A stretch of 64,000 nt of DNA from Paenibacillus sp. MMS20-IR301 (GTDB taxonomy: Bacteria; Bacillota; Bacilli; Paenibacillales; Paenibacillaceae): assembly GCF_032302195.1 (NCBI RefSeq), contig NZ_CP135275.1:744001-808000 (forward strand), written 5' to 3'. The notes under the pieces were generated by a model. That model searched no databases, was not told the origin of the DNA, and saw only the letters and a list, made by a program, of their open reading frames with translations. The first letter of the stretch is position 1; every line of letters starts with the position of its first letter. Positions 16,563 to 24,818 of this stretch are shown in pieces. The translations under genes and the position numbers were made by a program.

Positions 16563-17297
16563 TTACAACTTCACCGCAGACAGCAGCAGGAACATCGGCC
16601 GCCGGGTCTCTTCCTGCCACGCCGGATTCATCTCCAGCATGTCCGGAGTCGGCTGCAGCTCGGAGATCTGCCTCAGGCTGAAGCCCGAATCAAGCAATAG
16701 GTTGATATAAGTGGCCGTACTGCGGTGGTATTTCGTCACTTCATGTCCGAGGAAGCTGGCCTGACGCGGCCCCTCCAGGTGGTAATTGTCGACCGGCCAA
16801 TGCTGCTTCTCGCCTTCCGGGCCGAAGTGCCAGTCCTGTGCGGCGAGTGCGGTATAGATGGGGTGCTCAACAGAGAACACGAATGCCCCGCCCGGCTTCA
16901 GGCAATGCTGCACCTGCCGGCAGAGCAGGGCGAAATCATTGATATAGTGAATTGCGAGTGAACTGATCACCGTATCGAACTCATCCGCGGCGAACTCCGT
17001 ATCCTCTATGGCAAGCTGGCGGTACTCGATCTGCGGATCGCTGGTCATTGCCCTGGCCCGCTCCAGCATATTCGCTGAGAGATCAATCCCCACTACAGCA
17101 TCCGCCCCCTGCTCACGCGCATACCGGCAGTGCCAGCCGAAGCCGCAGCCCAGGTCCAGTACCCGCTTGCCTTTCAACTCGGGCAGAAGTTCGCGGAAGG
17201 CGTGCCATTCCCCGGCAGCCTCAAGTCCTCCTGTAGATCTGGGCATTGCACTGTAATTCTCGAAGAAACTGTCGACATCATATTTATTCTGCTTCAT
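16563..17297 (-). CDS. class I SAM-dependent methyltransferase
   Basis: The 244-residue product has the Rossmann methyltransferase motifs: motif I at 46-56 (VLDLGCGFGWH), an acidic strand end (GIDLSANML), motif II region (EFDTVISSLAIHYI) and post-motif LKPGGAFVFSVEHP. It belongs to the Methyltransf_11 type acting on small molecules or unknown substrates. ATG 17297 has GGAGG about ten bases upstream. It diverges from the bceRS genes and has no obvious operon partner. Confidence 0.87.
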   Translation of the reverse strand: MKQNKYDVDSFFENYSAMPRSTGGLEAAGEWHAFRELLPELKGKRVLDLGCGFGWHCRYAREQGADAVVGIDLSANMLERARAMTSDPQIEYRQLAIEDTEFAADEFDTVISSLAIHYINDFALLCRQVQHCLKPGGAFVFSVEHPIYTALAAQDWHFGPEGEKQHWPVDNYHLEGPRQASFLGHEVTKYHRSTATYINLLLDSGFSLRQISELQPTPDMLEMNPAWQEETRRPMFLLLSAVKL

Positions 17298-17381
17298 AAG
17301 GCATGTCCTCCGCTGCGGCGTATGGCCTGTTAATTAGGATTCTGATATTACGGGGTTACCCATGGAAAGTATACCTCAGAT

Positions 17382-17417
17382 TTGACTGGAGTACAGGTAC
17401 TGTATATATTACCTGTA
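17382..17417 (+). promoter_or_regulatory. bceRS promoter overlapped by a perfect operator-like inverted repeat
   Basis: TTGACT (17382-17387), a 17-bp spacer and TATATT (17405-17410) make a strong sigma-A promoter. A perfect inverted repeat TACAGGTA-N10-TACCTGTA (17392-17399 and 17410-17417) covers the spacer and -10, where a repressor would block RNA polymerase. Confidence 0.72.
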
Positions 17418-17442
17418 TAGATTTTATAAGACTTCGGGCTCC

Positions 17443-17524
17443 CCGCAAAGTACCTTAGCCAGCTTCGAAGCTAAGCCCTGCTTTGTGCGGGATGTTATGG
17501 GGCAAACCCCTTAGTACGCTAAGG
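17443..17524 (+). promoter_or_regulatory. structured leader of bceR
   Basis: The leader contains nested inverted repeats: CCCGCAAAG with CTTTGTGCGGG outside, CTTAGC with GCTAAG inside. A separate CCTTAG-TACG-CTAAGG (17509-17524) lies directly before the ribosome site. No T tract follows, so these are not simple terminators. They may be operator or RNA elements. Confidence 0.45.
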
Positions 17525-17543
17525 CAGTAATCGGAGGGCCAGC

Positions 17544-18242
17544 ATGTTCAAAATATTCATTATCGAGGATGACCGGGGACTGGTAACCCTGCTTCAGGAC
17601 TACTTACATAAATTTGGCTACGATACACGGGCAGTGCATGACTTTGATGCGGTACGGGCGGAGTTCGAGGCGTTTGCCCCGCAGCTGGTGCTGCTGGATG
17701 TGAACCTGCCCAAATTCGACGGTTACTATTGGTGCCGCCAGATCCGCGCGGTCTCAACCTGCCCGATCTTGTTCATATCCGCCCGCGACGGCAAGATGGA
17801 TCAGGTGATGGCGCTGGAGAACGGGGCGGATGATTATATCACGAAGCCCTTTGATTATGAGATTGCGATGGCCAAAATCAAAAGCCACCTGCGCCGCGCC
17901 TACGGCTCCTACGCCGGAGGCGGTATTGAACGCAGTCTTTCTGTCGCCGGTCTGCAGCTGGATGTGGAGCGCCTGACACTGGTCCGGGGCGGGATGAAAA
18001 TTGATCTCAGCCATACAGAGGCCAAGATTCTCGATGAGCTGATGCAGAAAGCCGGTACGATTGTCACCCGTGACCGGCTGCTGGAGAAAATCTGGGATAC
18101 CGAAGCCTTCGTCGATGATAACACGCTGAATGTCTATGTAACACGTGTGCGCAAAAAGCTGGCTGCCCTGGATATTATGGAGGGGCTGCAGACGGTACGC
18201 GGCCAAGGCTACAGGCTCTGCGAGAATTGGGAGGAGGCGTAA
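17544..18242 (+). CDS. bceR: BceR-type response regulator
   Basis: The 232-residue OmpR-type regulator has a receiver domain (phospho-acceptor D52 in LLDVNLPKFDG, K101 in TKPF) and a winged helix C-terminal domain (residues 130-230). Bce-type regulators activate genes for peptide-antibiotic ABC transporters. ATG 17544 follows CGGAGGG. It is followed one base later by the kinase gene. Its likely target is the ABC pair at 21465-24159, whose upstream region has a 6-4-6 inverted repeat. Confidence 0.9.
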   Translation: MFKIFIIEDDRGLVTLLQDYLHKFGYDTRAVHDFDAVRAEFEAFAPQLVLLDVNLPKFDGYYWCRQIRAVSTCPILFISARDGKMDQVMALENGADDYITKPFDYEIAMAKIKSHLRRAYGSYAGGGIERSLSVAGLQLDVERLTLVRGGMKIDLSHTEAKILDELMQKAGTIVTRDRLLEKIWDTEAFVDDNTLNVYVTRVRKKLAALDIMEGLQTVRGQGYRLCENWEEA

Positions 18243-18243
18243 T

Positions 18244-19218
18244 ATGAAGCTGTTCATCCGGGAGCAGTCTCCGATAATCGCGGTCTATTTGGCCCAGCTT
18301 GTGATTATTACGCTTGTATACAGGCTTGACGGAGGAAGCAGCGTTACTGTAAGCCTGTATGCGGTGCTGCTTAGCACGATTCTCCTGCTCGGCTATCTGG
18401 CTTACCGGTATCTGGCGAACCGCTCGTTCTACGAGCGGCTGATGACCGTTCCCGGAACGCTGGAGGAGTCCGGCGGGCCGCAGCAGAATACTCCGCTCGC
18501 TGAGAGCCTGCGGCTGCTCCTGGCCAGGCAGTTCCGGCTATATCAGAATGATCTGCATAACTACCGCCATAAGCTGGAGGAGCATATCCACTTCATTAAC
18601 CAGTGGGTGCACGGGATGAAGACCCCGCTCTCAGTCATTCATCTCATGATCCAGGACAAAGATGGTCCGCCGTATACAGCGATTGGCGATGAGCTGGACC
18701 GGCTGAAGAAAGGGCTGGAAACGGTGCTGTACACGGCCCGCCTGGATACGTTTGAGCATGATTTCTATGTGGAGCGGCTGGAGCTTGCGGCAGTGGTACG
18801 GGGAGTGACCTCTGAGCAGAAACGGCTGTTTATCCGCAAACGGGTATTTCCGCAGATTTCGGTAGAGAGCGGCATCATAATAACTACGGATGAGAAGTGG
18901 CTGTCCTTTGTGCTGACCCAGCTGATCACGAATGCCCTGCGCTATACGGTGGAGGAGGGCAGATTCGTCCATTTCCGCGGTTGCCTCCAGGAGCAGGGGA
19001 GGGTAGTTCTTGAGGTGCGTGATGAGGGGGTAGGCATTCCTCCGGGTGATCTGCCGCGGGTGTTCGACCCTTATTTCACCGGCGTTAACGGCCGCAGCTT
19101 CCAGGAATCGACCGGCATGGGGCTGTATCTGGTGAAGCAGATCTGCGGCAAGCTGGAGCATGAGGTGGAGATTCACTCGGAGGTAGGGAAAGGAACGACC
19201 GTACGGATTATTTTCTGA
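18244..19218 (+). CDS. bceS: BceS-type intramembrane-sensing histidine kinase
   Basis: The 324-residue kinase has two membrane helices (about 11-27 and 37-55) with only a few residues between them and no sensor domain, the hallmark of BceS kinases that read transporter activity. Phospho-acceptor H123 lies in INQWVHGMKTPLS. N, G1 and G2 boxes are visible (LTQLITNALRYT, DEGVGIPPGD, TGMGLYLVKQI). ATG 18244 is one base after the bceR stop, with GAGGAGG as ribosome site. The longer frame starting inside bceR is not used. Confidence 0.92.
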   Translation: MKLFIREQSPIIAVYLAQLVIITLVYRLDGGSSVTVSLYAVLLSTILLLGYLAYRYLANRSFYERLMTVPGTLEESGGPQQNTPLAESLRLLLARQFRLYQNDLHNYRHKLEEHIHFINQWVHGMKTPLSVIHLMIQDKDGPPYTAIGDELDRLKKGLETVLYTARLDTFEHDFYVERLELAAVVRGVTSEQKRLFIRKRVFPQISVESGIIITTDEKWLSFVLTQLITNALRYTVEEGRFVHFRGCLQEQGRVVLEVRDEGVGIPPGDLPRVFDPYFTGVNGRSFQESTGMGLYLVKQICGKLEHEVEIHSEVGKGTTVRIIF

Positions 19219-19268
19219 AAAAAGCTGCACAAGCCGGTCTGAATAAGCCCTACTGGGCACCGTCCCTT

Positions 19269-19544
19269 CTACCTGCTGTTTCCGCGGTACCGGAGGATGA
19301 GGACGACGACTGTTGTTACGACCGAGAGCGACAGGGAATTGGTGATCAGAAATGCCAGTCCGACCCCCTGGGCAGCCAGATTAACCGCGTAAGCCTCCAT
19401 AAGTGCGATGCCGAGCAGCATCAGGAGATAAGATTTCAGGCTGAGATCTGCGACTGAGCGCGTCTTCAATATTTGCAGAATTTGTGGAATCCAGCCCAGT
19501 GCGAGAATCAATCCGCCGGCCAGCTGCATCACCGTGAACAACAT
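19269..19544 (-). CDS. SemiSWEET/PQ-loop small membrane protein
   Basis: The 91-residue product has three membrane helices and a PQ motif in the first (GWIPQILQILKTRSVADLS), as in SemiSWEET sugar transporters. These work as dimers to move sugars across the membrane. The start has a GGGGTG site. It lies between bceS and the MarR gene on the opposite strand. The transported compound is unknown. Confidence 0.8.
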   Translation of the reverse strand: MLFTVMQLAGGLILALGWIPQILQILKTRSVADLSLKSYLLMLLGIALMEAYAVNLAAQGVGLAFLITNSLSLSVVTTVVVLILRYRGNSR

Positions 19545-19639
19545 GCGTACACCCCGCTATTCTTCGTTTATTACGTTGTATGCCGGGGACCGGGCAGAGG
19601 TTACGATTAGACAGCCGAAGGCGACAAGCTGGCGGTTAT

Positions 19640-19678
19640 ATAAAAATAACCCGCAGTCCCCATACGGGACTGCGGGTC
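19640..19678 (-). terminator. terminator of the marR gene
   Basis: A perfect 12-bp stem (ACCCGCAGTCCC at 19649-19660, GGGACTGCGGGT at 19666-19677) is followed by a T-rich tract on the reverse strand. A second short hairpin (GCCCGG and CCGGGC, 19679-19701) abuts the marR stop. Confidence 0.82.
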
Positions 19679-19702
19679 CGCCCGGCAGATTTCTGTCCGG
19701 GC

Positions 19703-20137
19703 CTATTGCGGTTTATGCTGTGCAAGCTGCTGCAGGAGCGCCTGCGCATCTGCTACAGGAAAAGCTTCCTGCAGCACTTCATTTACGGTCACCTGAGCGC
19801 GGTCCACCTTATTCTGCCCGATGGCCGTCAGGGACGTATAGATGCTTCTGCGGTCATCATCACAGACCTTCCGCTCAAGCGCACCGCAGCCTTTGGCTTC
19901 AAACCGGCTGACCAGCCGCGATACAGCACTCTGGCTGAGTCCGACCATGGATTCCAGCTGCTGCAGCTTCAGCTTCTGCTCAGGGGCTTCGGACAGAAAC
20001 AGCAGCACATAGAATTCCTTCAGCGATAGCTGGTAGTTCTCCATCAGCTTGGCTTCAAGGGCAGCGGCAACATTCATTTGGATATGGGAGAGTGACAGCC
20101 AGCTGGCAATCAGGCCACTATCAAGGGTGTTCTTCAT
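19703..20137 (-). CDS. MarR family transcriptional regulator
   Basis: The 144-residue product has the MarR winged helix (LKLQQLESMVGLSQSAVSRLVSRFEAKG) and the wing signature CDDDRRSIYTSLT. Proteins of this type repress redox or solvent-stress genes and respond to small phenolic or oxidising compounds. GGAGG precedes the ATG at 20137. It is on the same strand as namA, 95 bases downstream of its stop, so namA is the natural target. Confidence 0.88.
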   Translation of the reverse strand: MKNTLDSGLIASWLSLSHIQMNVAAALEAKLMENYQLSLKEFYVLLFLSEAPEQKLKLQQLESMVGLSQSAVSRLVSRFEAKGCGALERKVCDDDRRSIYTSLTAIGQNKVDRAQVTVNEVLQEAFPVADAQALLQQLAQHKPQ

Positions 20138-20231
20138 GTCTTCATTCCTCCCCGCACGTTACTGTCATCAATCAAATTATAATCCAGTATACCATTTGGA
20201 GTCAGAGAAGGACACCACAGGGATAAGTGAT

Positions 20232-21269
20232 TTAGGCTCTCGCACGGGGGAAGCCGAAGGTATACTGCTTCGGAACGCCGGCATCTTTGCCAAGCTGTAC
20301 GCCTGCCTCCAGGGTCCAGTAAGGATTGCGCAGCATCCCGCGGCCGACCGCGATCAGATCTGCCTCCTCATTGCCGATAACGGCATCCGCCAGAACAGCT
20401 TCATCCAGCCGTCCTACAGCAATCACCGGAACATTCAGCTCCTGCTTGATGCTTCTGGCCAGCGGTACCTGATAAGCAGCATGAGTGCCCGGCTTCCCGG
20501 CTGCCGCTATCGGACCCTCACCGCCTGCGCTGATATGGAAGATATCGGCCCCGGCTTCCTTATACGCCCGGCTGATCTCCAGGCTCTCGGCAATTCCATA
20601 TCCGCCTTCTACATACTCCTGTGCGGAAATGCGCATAATCAGCGGCATATCCGCCGGCATCACACTTTTGGCAGCAGCGATAACTTCTTTACCGAACAGA
20701 TTCAGATCCTGTCCGTATTCATCCGTTCTCTGGTTGGTCAACGGCGAGTGGAACTGGTGAATCAGATAGCCGTGGGCCCCATGCAGCTCAATGACATCAA
20801 AGCCGGCCTGAACAGCACGTTCTACTGCCTTCCCGAATTTGCCGACCATCTCCTTCACTTCAGCCGTGGTCAGGGCACGCGGTGTTTTGGAATCAGCATC
20901 AAATGGAATCGCGGAAGACGATACAGGCACCGGAGCATCTTCAGCCTTGCGTCCGGCATGGGCAACCTGGATGCCGACTTTGGCACCATGGGCATGAATG
21001 GCATCGACAATACGCTTAAGTGCAGGAATCTGCTCATCGGACCAGAGCCCAAGATCATAATCAGTGATGCGGCCGTCCGGTTCAACATCAGCCATCTCAA
21101 TAATTATCAGCCCGGTACCGCCGACTGCCCGGCTTACATAGTGGTTGTAATGCCAGTCTGTGGCAATACCGTCCTTATTCGTAACAGAGTATTGGCACAT
21201 AGGCGGCATAACCACCCGGTTTTTCAGTTGCAGGCCTTTAAACTCATAGGGGGTGAACAGGTTCTTCAT
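20232..21269 (-). CDS. namA: NADPH dehydrogenase of the old yellow enzyme family (NamA/YqjM-like)
   Basis: The 345-residue TIM-barrel flavoprotein has the YqjM-class start FTPYEFKGLQLKNRVVMPPM with the redox-tuning C25, and the active-site segment ELHGAHGYLIHQFHSP. Near the C-terminus AVGRGMLRNP binds the FMN phosphate. It reduces activated double bonds and nitro compounds with NADPH. AAAGGAG precedes ATG 21269. Co-direction with a MarR gene fits control by electrophiles. Confidence 0.95.
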   Translation of the reverse strand: MKNLFTPYEFKGLQLKNRVVMPPMCQYSVTNKDGIATDWHYNHYVSRAVGGTGLIIIEMADVEPDGRITDYDLGLWSDEQIPALKRIVDAIHAHGAKVGIQVAHAGRKAEDAPVPVSSSAIPFDADSKTPRALTTAEVKEMVGKFGKAVERAVQAGFDVIELHGAHGYLIHQFHSPLTNQRTDEYGQDLNLFGKEVIAAAKSVMPADMPLIMRISAQEYVEGGYGIAESLEISRAYKEAGADIFHISAGGEGPIAAAGKPGTHAAYQVPLARSIKQELNVPVIAVGRLDEAVLADAVIGNEEADLIAVGRGMLRNPYWTLEAGVQLGKDAGVPKQYTFGFPRARA

Positions 21270-21307
21270 TGATTGTGCGCTCCTTTGTTATGGCTAATTA
21301 TTAAATG

Positions 21308-21321
21308 TATGCTCATGCATA
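21308..21321. promoter_or_regulatory. palindromic candidate operator for namA
   Basis: TATGC-TCAT-GCATA forms a perfect 5-4-5 inverted repeat 39 bases upstream of the namA ATG. This is a plausible MarR-type binding site. Confidence 0.4.
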
Positions 21322-21365
21322 TAAATATAGACCGCAAGATGAGCCCTGTCAACTGGAATTTATGG

Positions 21366-21392
21366 CTTACAATACTGTAAGGTAGTTGTAAG
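21366..21392. promoter_or_regulatory. candidate BceR binding site upstream of bceAB
   Basis: CTTACA-ATAC-TGTAAG (21366-21381) is a perfect 6-4-6 inverted repeat, followed by an additional half-site TTGTAAG (21386-21392). BceR-type regulators bind inverted repeats of seven bases spaced by four. A TATAAT hexamer lies at 21425-21430. Confidence 0.62.
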
Positions 21393-21424
21393 TTTCAGAA
21401 ATAGCTGGCAAAGTGTACTGTTTG

Positions 21425-21430
21425 TATAAT
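21425..21430 (+). promoter_or_regulatory. -10 hexamer of the bceAB promoter
   Basis: TATAAT at 21425-21430 has no good -35 hexamer 16-18 bp upstream, as expected for an activator-dependent promoter. It overlaps the ATG at 21429, which argues that this ATG is not the translation start. Confidence 0.6.
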
Positions 21431-21464
21431 GAAAACAATCCAGGTGAAAGAGGAGCGGAAGCCC

Positions 21465-22235
21465 TTGCCCCTATTAGACGTCCACCATTTATCCAGAATT
21501 TATGAAGGCAAGGTATCCATACATGCGCTTAATCATATCCGTTTCGCCGTGGAGAAGGGTGAATTCGTTGGCATTATGGGACCATCCGGCAGCGGCAAAA
21601 CCACACTGCTCAACGTCATCGCCACAATCGATGAGCCGACCTCGGGCCAGGTGCTGATTAACGGCCGGGACCCGAATCTGCTGGGCCGCCAGGAGAAGGC
21701 GCTGTTCCGCCGTGAGGAGCTGGGGCTTGTGTTTCAGCATTTCAATCTGCTGGATACGCTCACGGCTGAAGAGAATGTGGTGCTTCCGCTGACCCTTGGC
21801 GGCAGAACTGTCCGCGAAATGGAGCTGCGTTTGGCCGAAGTAGCAGCAAGGCTGGATATTACGGCACTGCTGCCTAGGCGCATCCATGAGCTCTCCGGCG
21901 GCCAGAAGCAGCGTGTAGCGATTGCCAGAGCGATGATTCACCGTCCCTCGCTGATTCTGGCCGATGAGCCTACGGGCAGCCTCGACTCCAAAACATCCCA
22001 GGAAGTCATGGGGCTGCTCGCCGAGGTGAACGAAGCGGAGGGAGCAACCGTGCTGATGGTCACGCATGATGCGGTGGCAGCCAGCTTTTGCCACCGGGTG
22101 ATTTTTATCAAGGACGGACGGTTTTACAGTGAGATGTACCGGGGCAGCAGCCGGGCGGCTTTCTTCCAGAATATTATTGATATGCTGTCGCTGCTGGGAG
22201 GAGACGGCCATGACCTTTCGGCAGTTCGCCTTTAG
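21465..22235 (+). CDS. bceA: BceA-type ABC transporter ATPase
   Basis: The 256-residue ATPase has Walker A (GPSGSGKTT, about 39-47), the Q-loop (VFQHFNLLD), signature LSGGQKQRVAIARAM, Walker B LILADEPTGSLD and the H-loop VTHD. It powers the BceB permease, which protects lipid II-cycle intermediates from peptide antibiotics. I prefer TTG 21465, nine bases after AGAGGAG; the ATG at 21429 sits inside the -10 hexamer. The gene overlaps bceB by 26 bases. Confidence 0.9.
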   Translation: MPLLDVHHLSRIYEGKVSIHALNHIRFAVEKGEFVGIMGPSGSGKTTLLNVIATIDEPTSGQVLINGRDPNLLGRQEKALFRREELGLVFQHFNLLDTLTAEENVVLPLTLGGRTVREMELRLAEVAARLDITALLPRRIHELSGGQKQRVAIARAMIHRPSLILADEPTGSLDSKTSQEVMGLLAEVNEAEGATVLMVTHDAVAASFCHRVIFIKDGRFYSEMYRGSSRAAFFQNIIDMLSLLGGDGHDLSAVRL

Positions 22236-24159
22236 GAATGTAACCAGAAGCAAACGCAAGTATGCCGCTTACTTCGTGAGCAGTGCATTCTCAGTCATGA
22301 TTTTCTTTCTGTGTGCGCTGTTTATCTTTCATCCGGCTATTGCAGGAGACTTGATTCTGGATACCGCGGCGAAAACAATGATGATGGCGGAAGGAATCAT
22401 TTACGTATTCTGCTCTCTGTTCGTGCTTGTATCCGTCGGCTCCTTCCTGCAGTCCCGTAAGCTGGAGTTCGGGATACTCCTGATGCACGGAATGACCAAA
22501 GGACAGCTTAACGGGATGGTCTTCCTGGAAAATATGCTGATCGGCGGTTCGGCCATTCTCACAGGGACTACTCTTGGCATGCTGTTAGGCAAGCTGTTCC
22601 TGATGATCGGTGCAGCATTTCTCGGCATTCCCCCGCTGGGCTTCTATTTCAGCTGGCAGGCACTGGTGCTGACAATTATCAGCTACGCTGTATTGTTCGT
22701 GCTGATTTCATTATCAACCTTCACCTTCATCGGTAATGAATCGCCGGGAGGAATGTTTCAGCGCGGACGCAGCGGGGAGAGGGCACAGCGTGTCCGCAGC
22801 CCGCTGGCACTGCTCTCCGGCCTGCTGCTGCTGGGCGGCTATGTGCTGGCTGCACGGACTACTGCATCCACCGTAGAAGTGATGATGTTTCCGGTGGTGG
22901 CGATTACGGTCATCGGAACCTACCTGTTCTACACTCAGCTGAGCCTGTATATCGTGGAACGGCTGAGAAGCCTCCGGCGCTTTTACTGGCAGCGGATGCG
23001 GATTATCACCTTCTCGGGCTTGTCCTACCGCTGGAAGGATAACGGACGGATGTTCTTTATGGTGACGATTGTCTCGGCAGTCTCCTTCACATCAGTGGGC
23101 GTGTTCGCCTCCATCCATACGTTATCCCGGGAGCTGAAGCTGGATTATCCTGCGGCCGTCGGTTACACCGCCAAAGGCGGAGCAGCCGGCTCCTCAGCAG
23201 AGCAGGATCTGGCCGGCATTGAACTGGAGCTGATTAACTTAGGTGTGGAGTATAACATACTGAGGATTCCGGTTAAATACGCCGCAGTCGAATCGCAGAC
23301 CGGCCCGGATCATACAGACCGGCTGCCGCTCATGGCCTACAGCGATTATCTGCTGGCTCTGCAATATGCCGGGTTTGAGTCTTCCGAGCCGCCGCTGGAA
23401 GGAAATGACGGGCTGGTGATGATTGGCTCCCAGCGGGACCGCAGCCTGACCGGTGAACGGTTCAAGGCTGATTATAAGCTGGCGCAGGGGCTGGACATCA
23501 GCGAGAGCGGCTACACGCAGCATGTGCCGGTTGCTGAATATCTTCTGCCGGAGCTGGATGGCCGGGGCGGCGGCGATTTCAGCGGCCTTGTTATTAGCGA
23601 CAGCCTCTATAACAGCATTATTCCGGTTCAGCAGGATATATACTACGGCTTCTATATGGAGGATTTCCCGCAGACCGCTGGGATTGGCTCAAGTCTCGCA
23701 GACGGCGGGAAGATTGCCTACGAGAGTAAGCGCAGCTACGCCATTGTCGTCAGCGGCACATTATTTGAGATTCAGCGGACCCTGTACAGTACGATGCTGT
23801 TTGCTTCCCTGCTCGTCGGGACGGTCTTCTTCATCGCTGCAGGCAGCTTCCTGTATTTCAGGTTATATGTGGACCTGGAGCATGACCGGTTCCAGTATTC
23901 GGCCTTGTCGAAGATGGGCTTCACTGACCGGGAGCTTGACCGCAGTGTAACCTCACAGCTGGCCCTGATGTTTTTTGTTCCGGTTCTGCTGGCTATTGCC
24001 CATAGTGTCTTTGCCTTTATAGCTCTGCAGCGTCTGTTCTATCTGTCCATCGCGGCTGAGACAGGCGCGGTGCTGGGCGGTTATCTGGCTGCACAGGGAA
24101 TCTATTTCTTCCTTATCCGCAGCCGCTATTTACGCAATCTCAAGAAAAATCTGCTCTAA
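22210..24159 (+). CDS. bceB: BceB-type ABC permease
   Basis: The 649-residue permease has ten predicted helices: one near 21-42, then two FtsX-type clusters. A large extracellular domain (about residues 305-525) sits between helices 7 (281-303) and 8 (528-553). This arrangement is diagnostic for BceB transporters that recognise bacitracin-like peptides. ATG 22210 follows GGAGGAG inside the end of bceA. It couples to BceS for signalling. The extracellular domain is the specificity element, so the drug recognised cannot be named from sequence. Confidence 0.92.
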   Translation: MTFRQFAFRNVTRSKRKYAAYFVSSAFSVMIFFLCALFIFHPAIAGDLILDTAAKTMMMAEGIIYVFCSLFVLVSVGSFLQSRKLEFGILLMHGMTKGQLNGMVFLENMLIGGSAILTGTTLGMLLGKLFLMIGAAFLGIPPLGFYFSWQALVLTIISYAVLFVLISLSTFTFIGNESPGGMFQRGRSGERAQRVRSPLALLSGLLLLGGYVLAARTTASTVEVMMFPVVAITVIGTYLFYTQLSLYIVERLRSLRRFYWQRMRIITFSGLSYRWKDNGRMFFMVTIVSAVSFTSVGVFASIHTLSRELKLDYPAAVGYTAKGGAAGSSAEQDLAGIELELINLGVEYNILRIPVKYAAVESQTGPDHTDRLPLMAYSDYLLALQYAGFESSEPPLEGNDGLVMIGSQRDRSLTGERFKADYKLAQGLDISESGYTQHVPVAEYLLPELDGRGGGDFSGLVISDSLYNSIIPVQQDIYYGFYMEDFPQTAGIGSSLADGGKIAYESKRSYAIVVSGTLFEIQRTLYSTMLFASLLVGTVFFIAAGSFLYFRLYVDLEHDRFQYSALSKMGFTDRELDRSVTSQLALMFFVPVLLAIAHSVFAFIALQRLFYLSIAAETGAVLGGYLAAQGIYFFLIRSRYLRNLKKNLL

Positions 24160-24173
24160 ACAGGAGGCCGCAA

Positions 24174-24797
24174 ATGCAAACTTGGATTACGGATTTTATG
24201 GAGCAGTTCGGATATTTCGGTATTTTTCTAATGCTGACGCTGGAAAATGTGTTCCCGCCTATCCCTTCTGAGGTGATTCTCCCCTTCGGCGGATTCATGA
24301 CGACAACGACCCATATGACAATAACAGGTGTACTGATCGCCTCAACGGCAGGCTCGCTGCTCGGCGCGGTCATTTTGTACTGGATCGGCCGTCTGCTGGA
24401 TGTGGACAGACTGGAGCGGATCGTGGAGCGCTGGGGCGGCCTGCTGCGGATCAGCGGGAAGGATATCCGCAAGGCGGATGCCTGGTTTGACAAATACGGG
24501 TACTGGACCGTGCTCTTCTGCCGGATGATCCCGCTTGTACGCAGTCTGATCTCAATCCCTGCGGGCATGTCCGGAATGAAATTCGGGGTGTTCATGCTCT
24601 TTACGGCGATAGGGACACTAGGCTGGAATTTGCTGCTGGTACTGCTGGGTGCGGCGCTCGGTGAATCCTGGGAAGATATCGCCGGATACATCGGAACCTA
24701 TTCCAGCTTTGTGTATGCGATTATTGCTGTAGGGCTGCTGGTGCTCGGTGTGCTGTTTTACCGTAAAAGACTGAATGCCGGCAAGGTGCGGGGCTGA
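24174..24797 (+). CDS. DedA family membrane protein, candidate undecaprenyl-phosphate flippase
   Basis: The 207-residue protein has the DedA/VTT layout: the re-entrant segment ENVFPPIPSEVILPFGGF near the N-terminus, then the conserved FCRMIPLVRSLISIPAGMSGM and C-terminal helices. Some DedA proteins are established undecaprenyl-phosphate (C55-P) translocases. It starts 14 bases after bceB with AGGAGG and is followed 21 bases later by uppP. The context with BceAB and UppP makes a lipid-carrier role likely here, but the assignment within DedA subfamilies is inference. Confidence 0.85.
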   Translation: MQTWITDFMEQFGYFGIFLMLTLENVFPPIPSEVILPFGGFMTTTTHMTITGVLIASTAGSLLGAVILYWIGRLLDVDRLERIVERWGGLLRISGKDIRKADAWFDKYGYWTVLFCRMIPLVRSLISIPAGMSGMKFGVFMLFTAIGTLGWNLLLVLLGAALGESWEDIAGYIGTYSSFVYAIIAVGLLVLGVLFYRKRLNAGKVRG

Positions 24798-24818
24798 TTA
24801 ACCAAAAGGGGGATGACC

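Noticed and set aside
20049..21272. 407-codon rightward frame opposite marR and namA
   Set aside because: Both reverse-strand genes are complete and conserved; the frame mirrors their codons.
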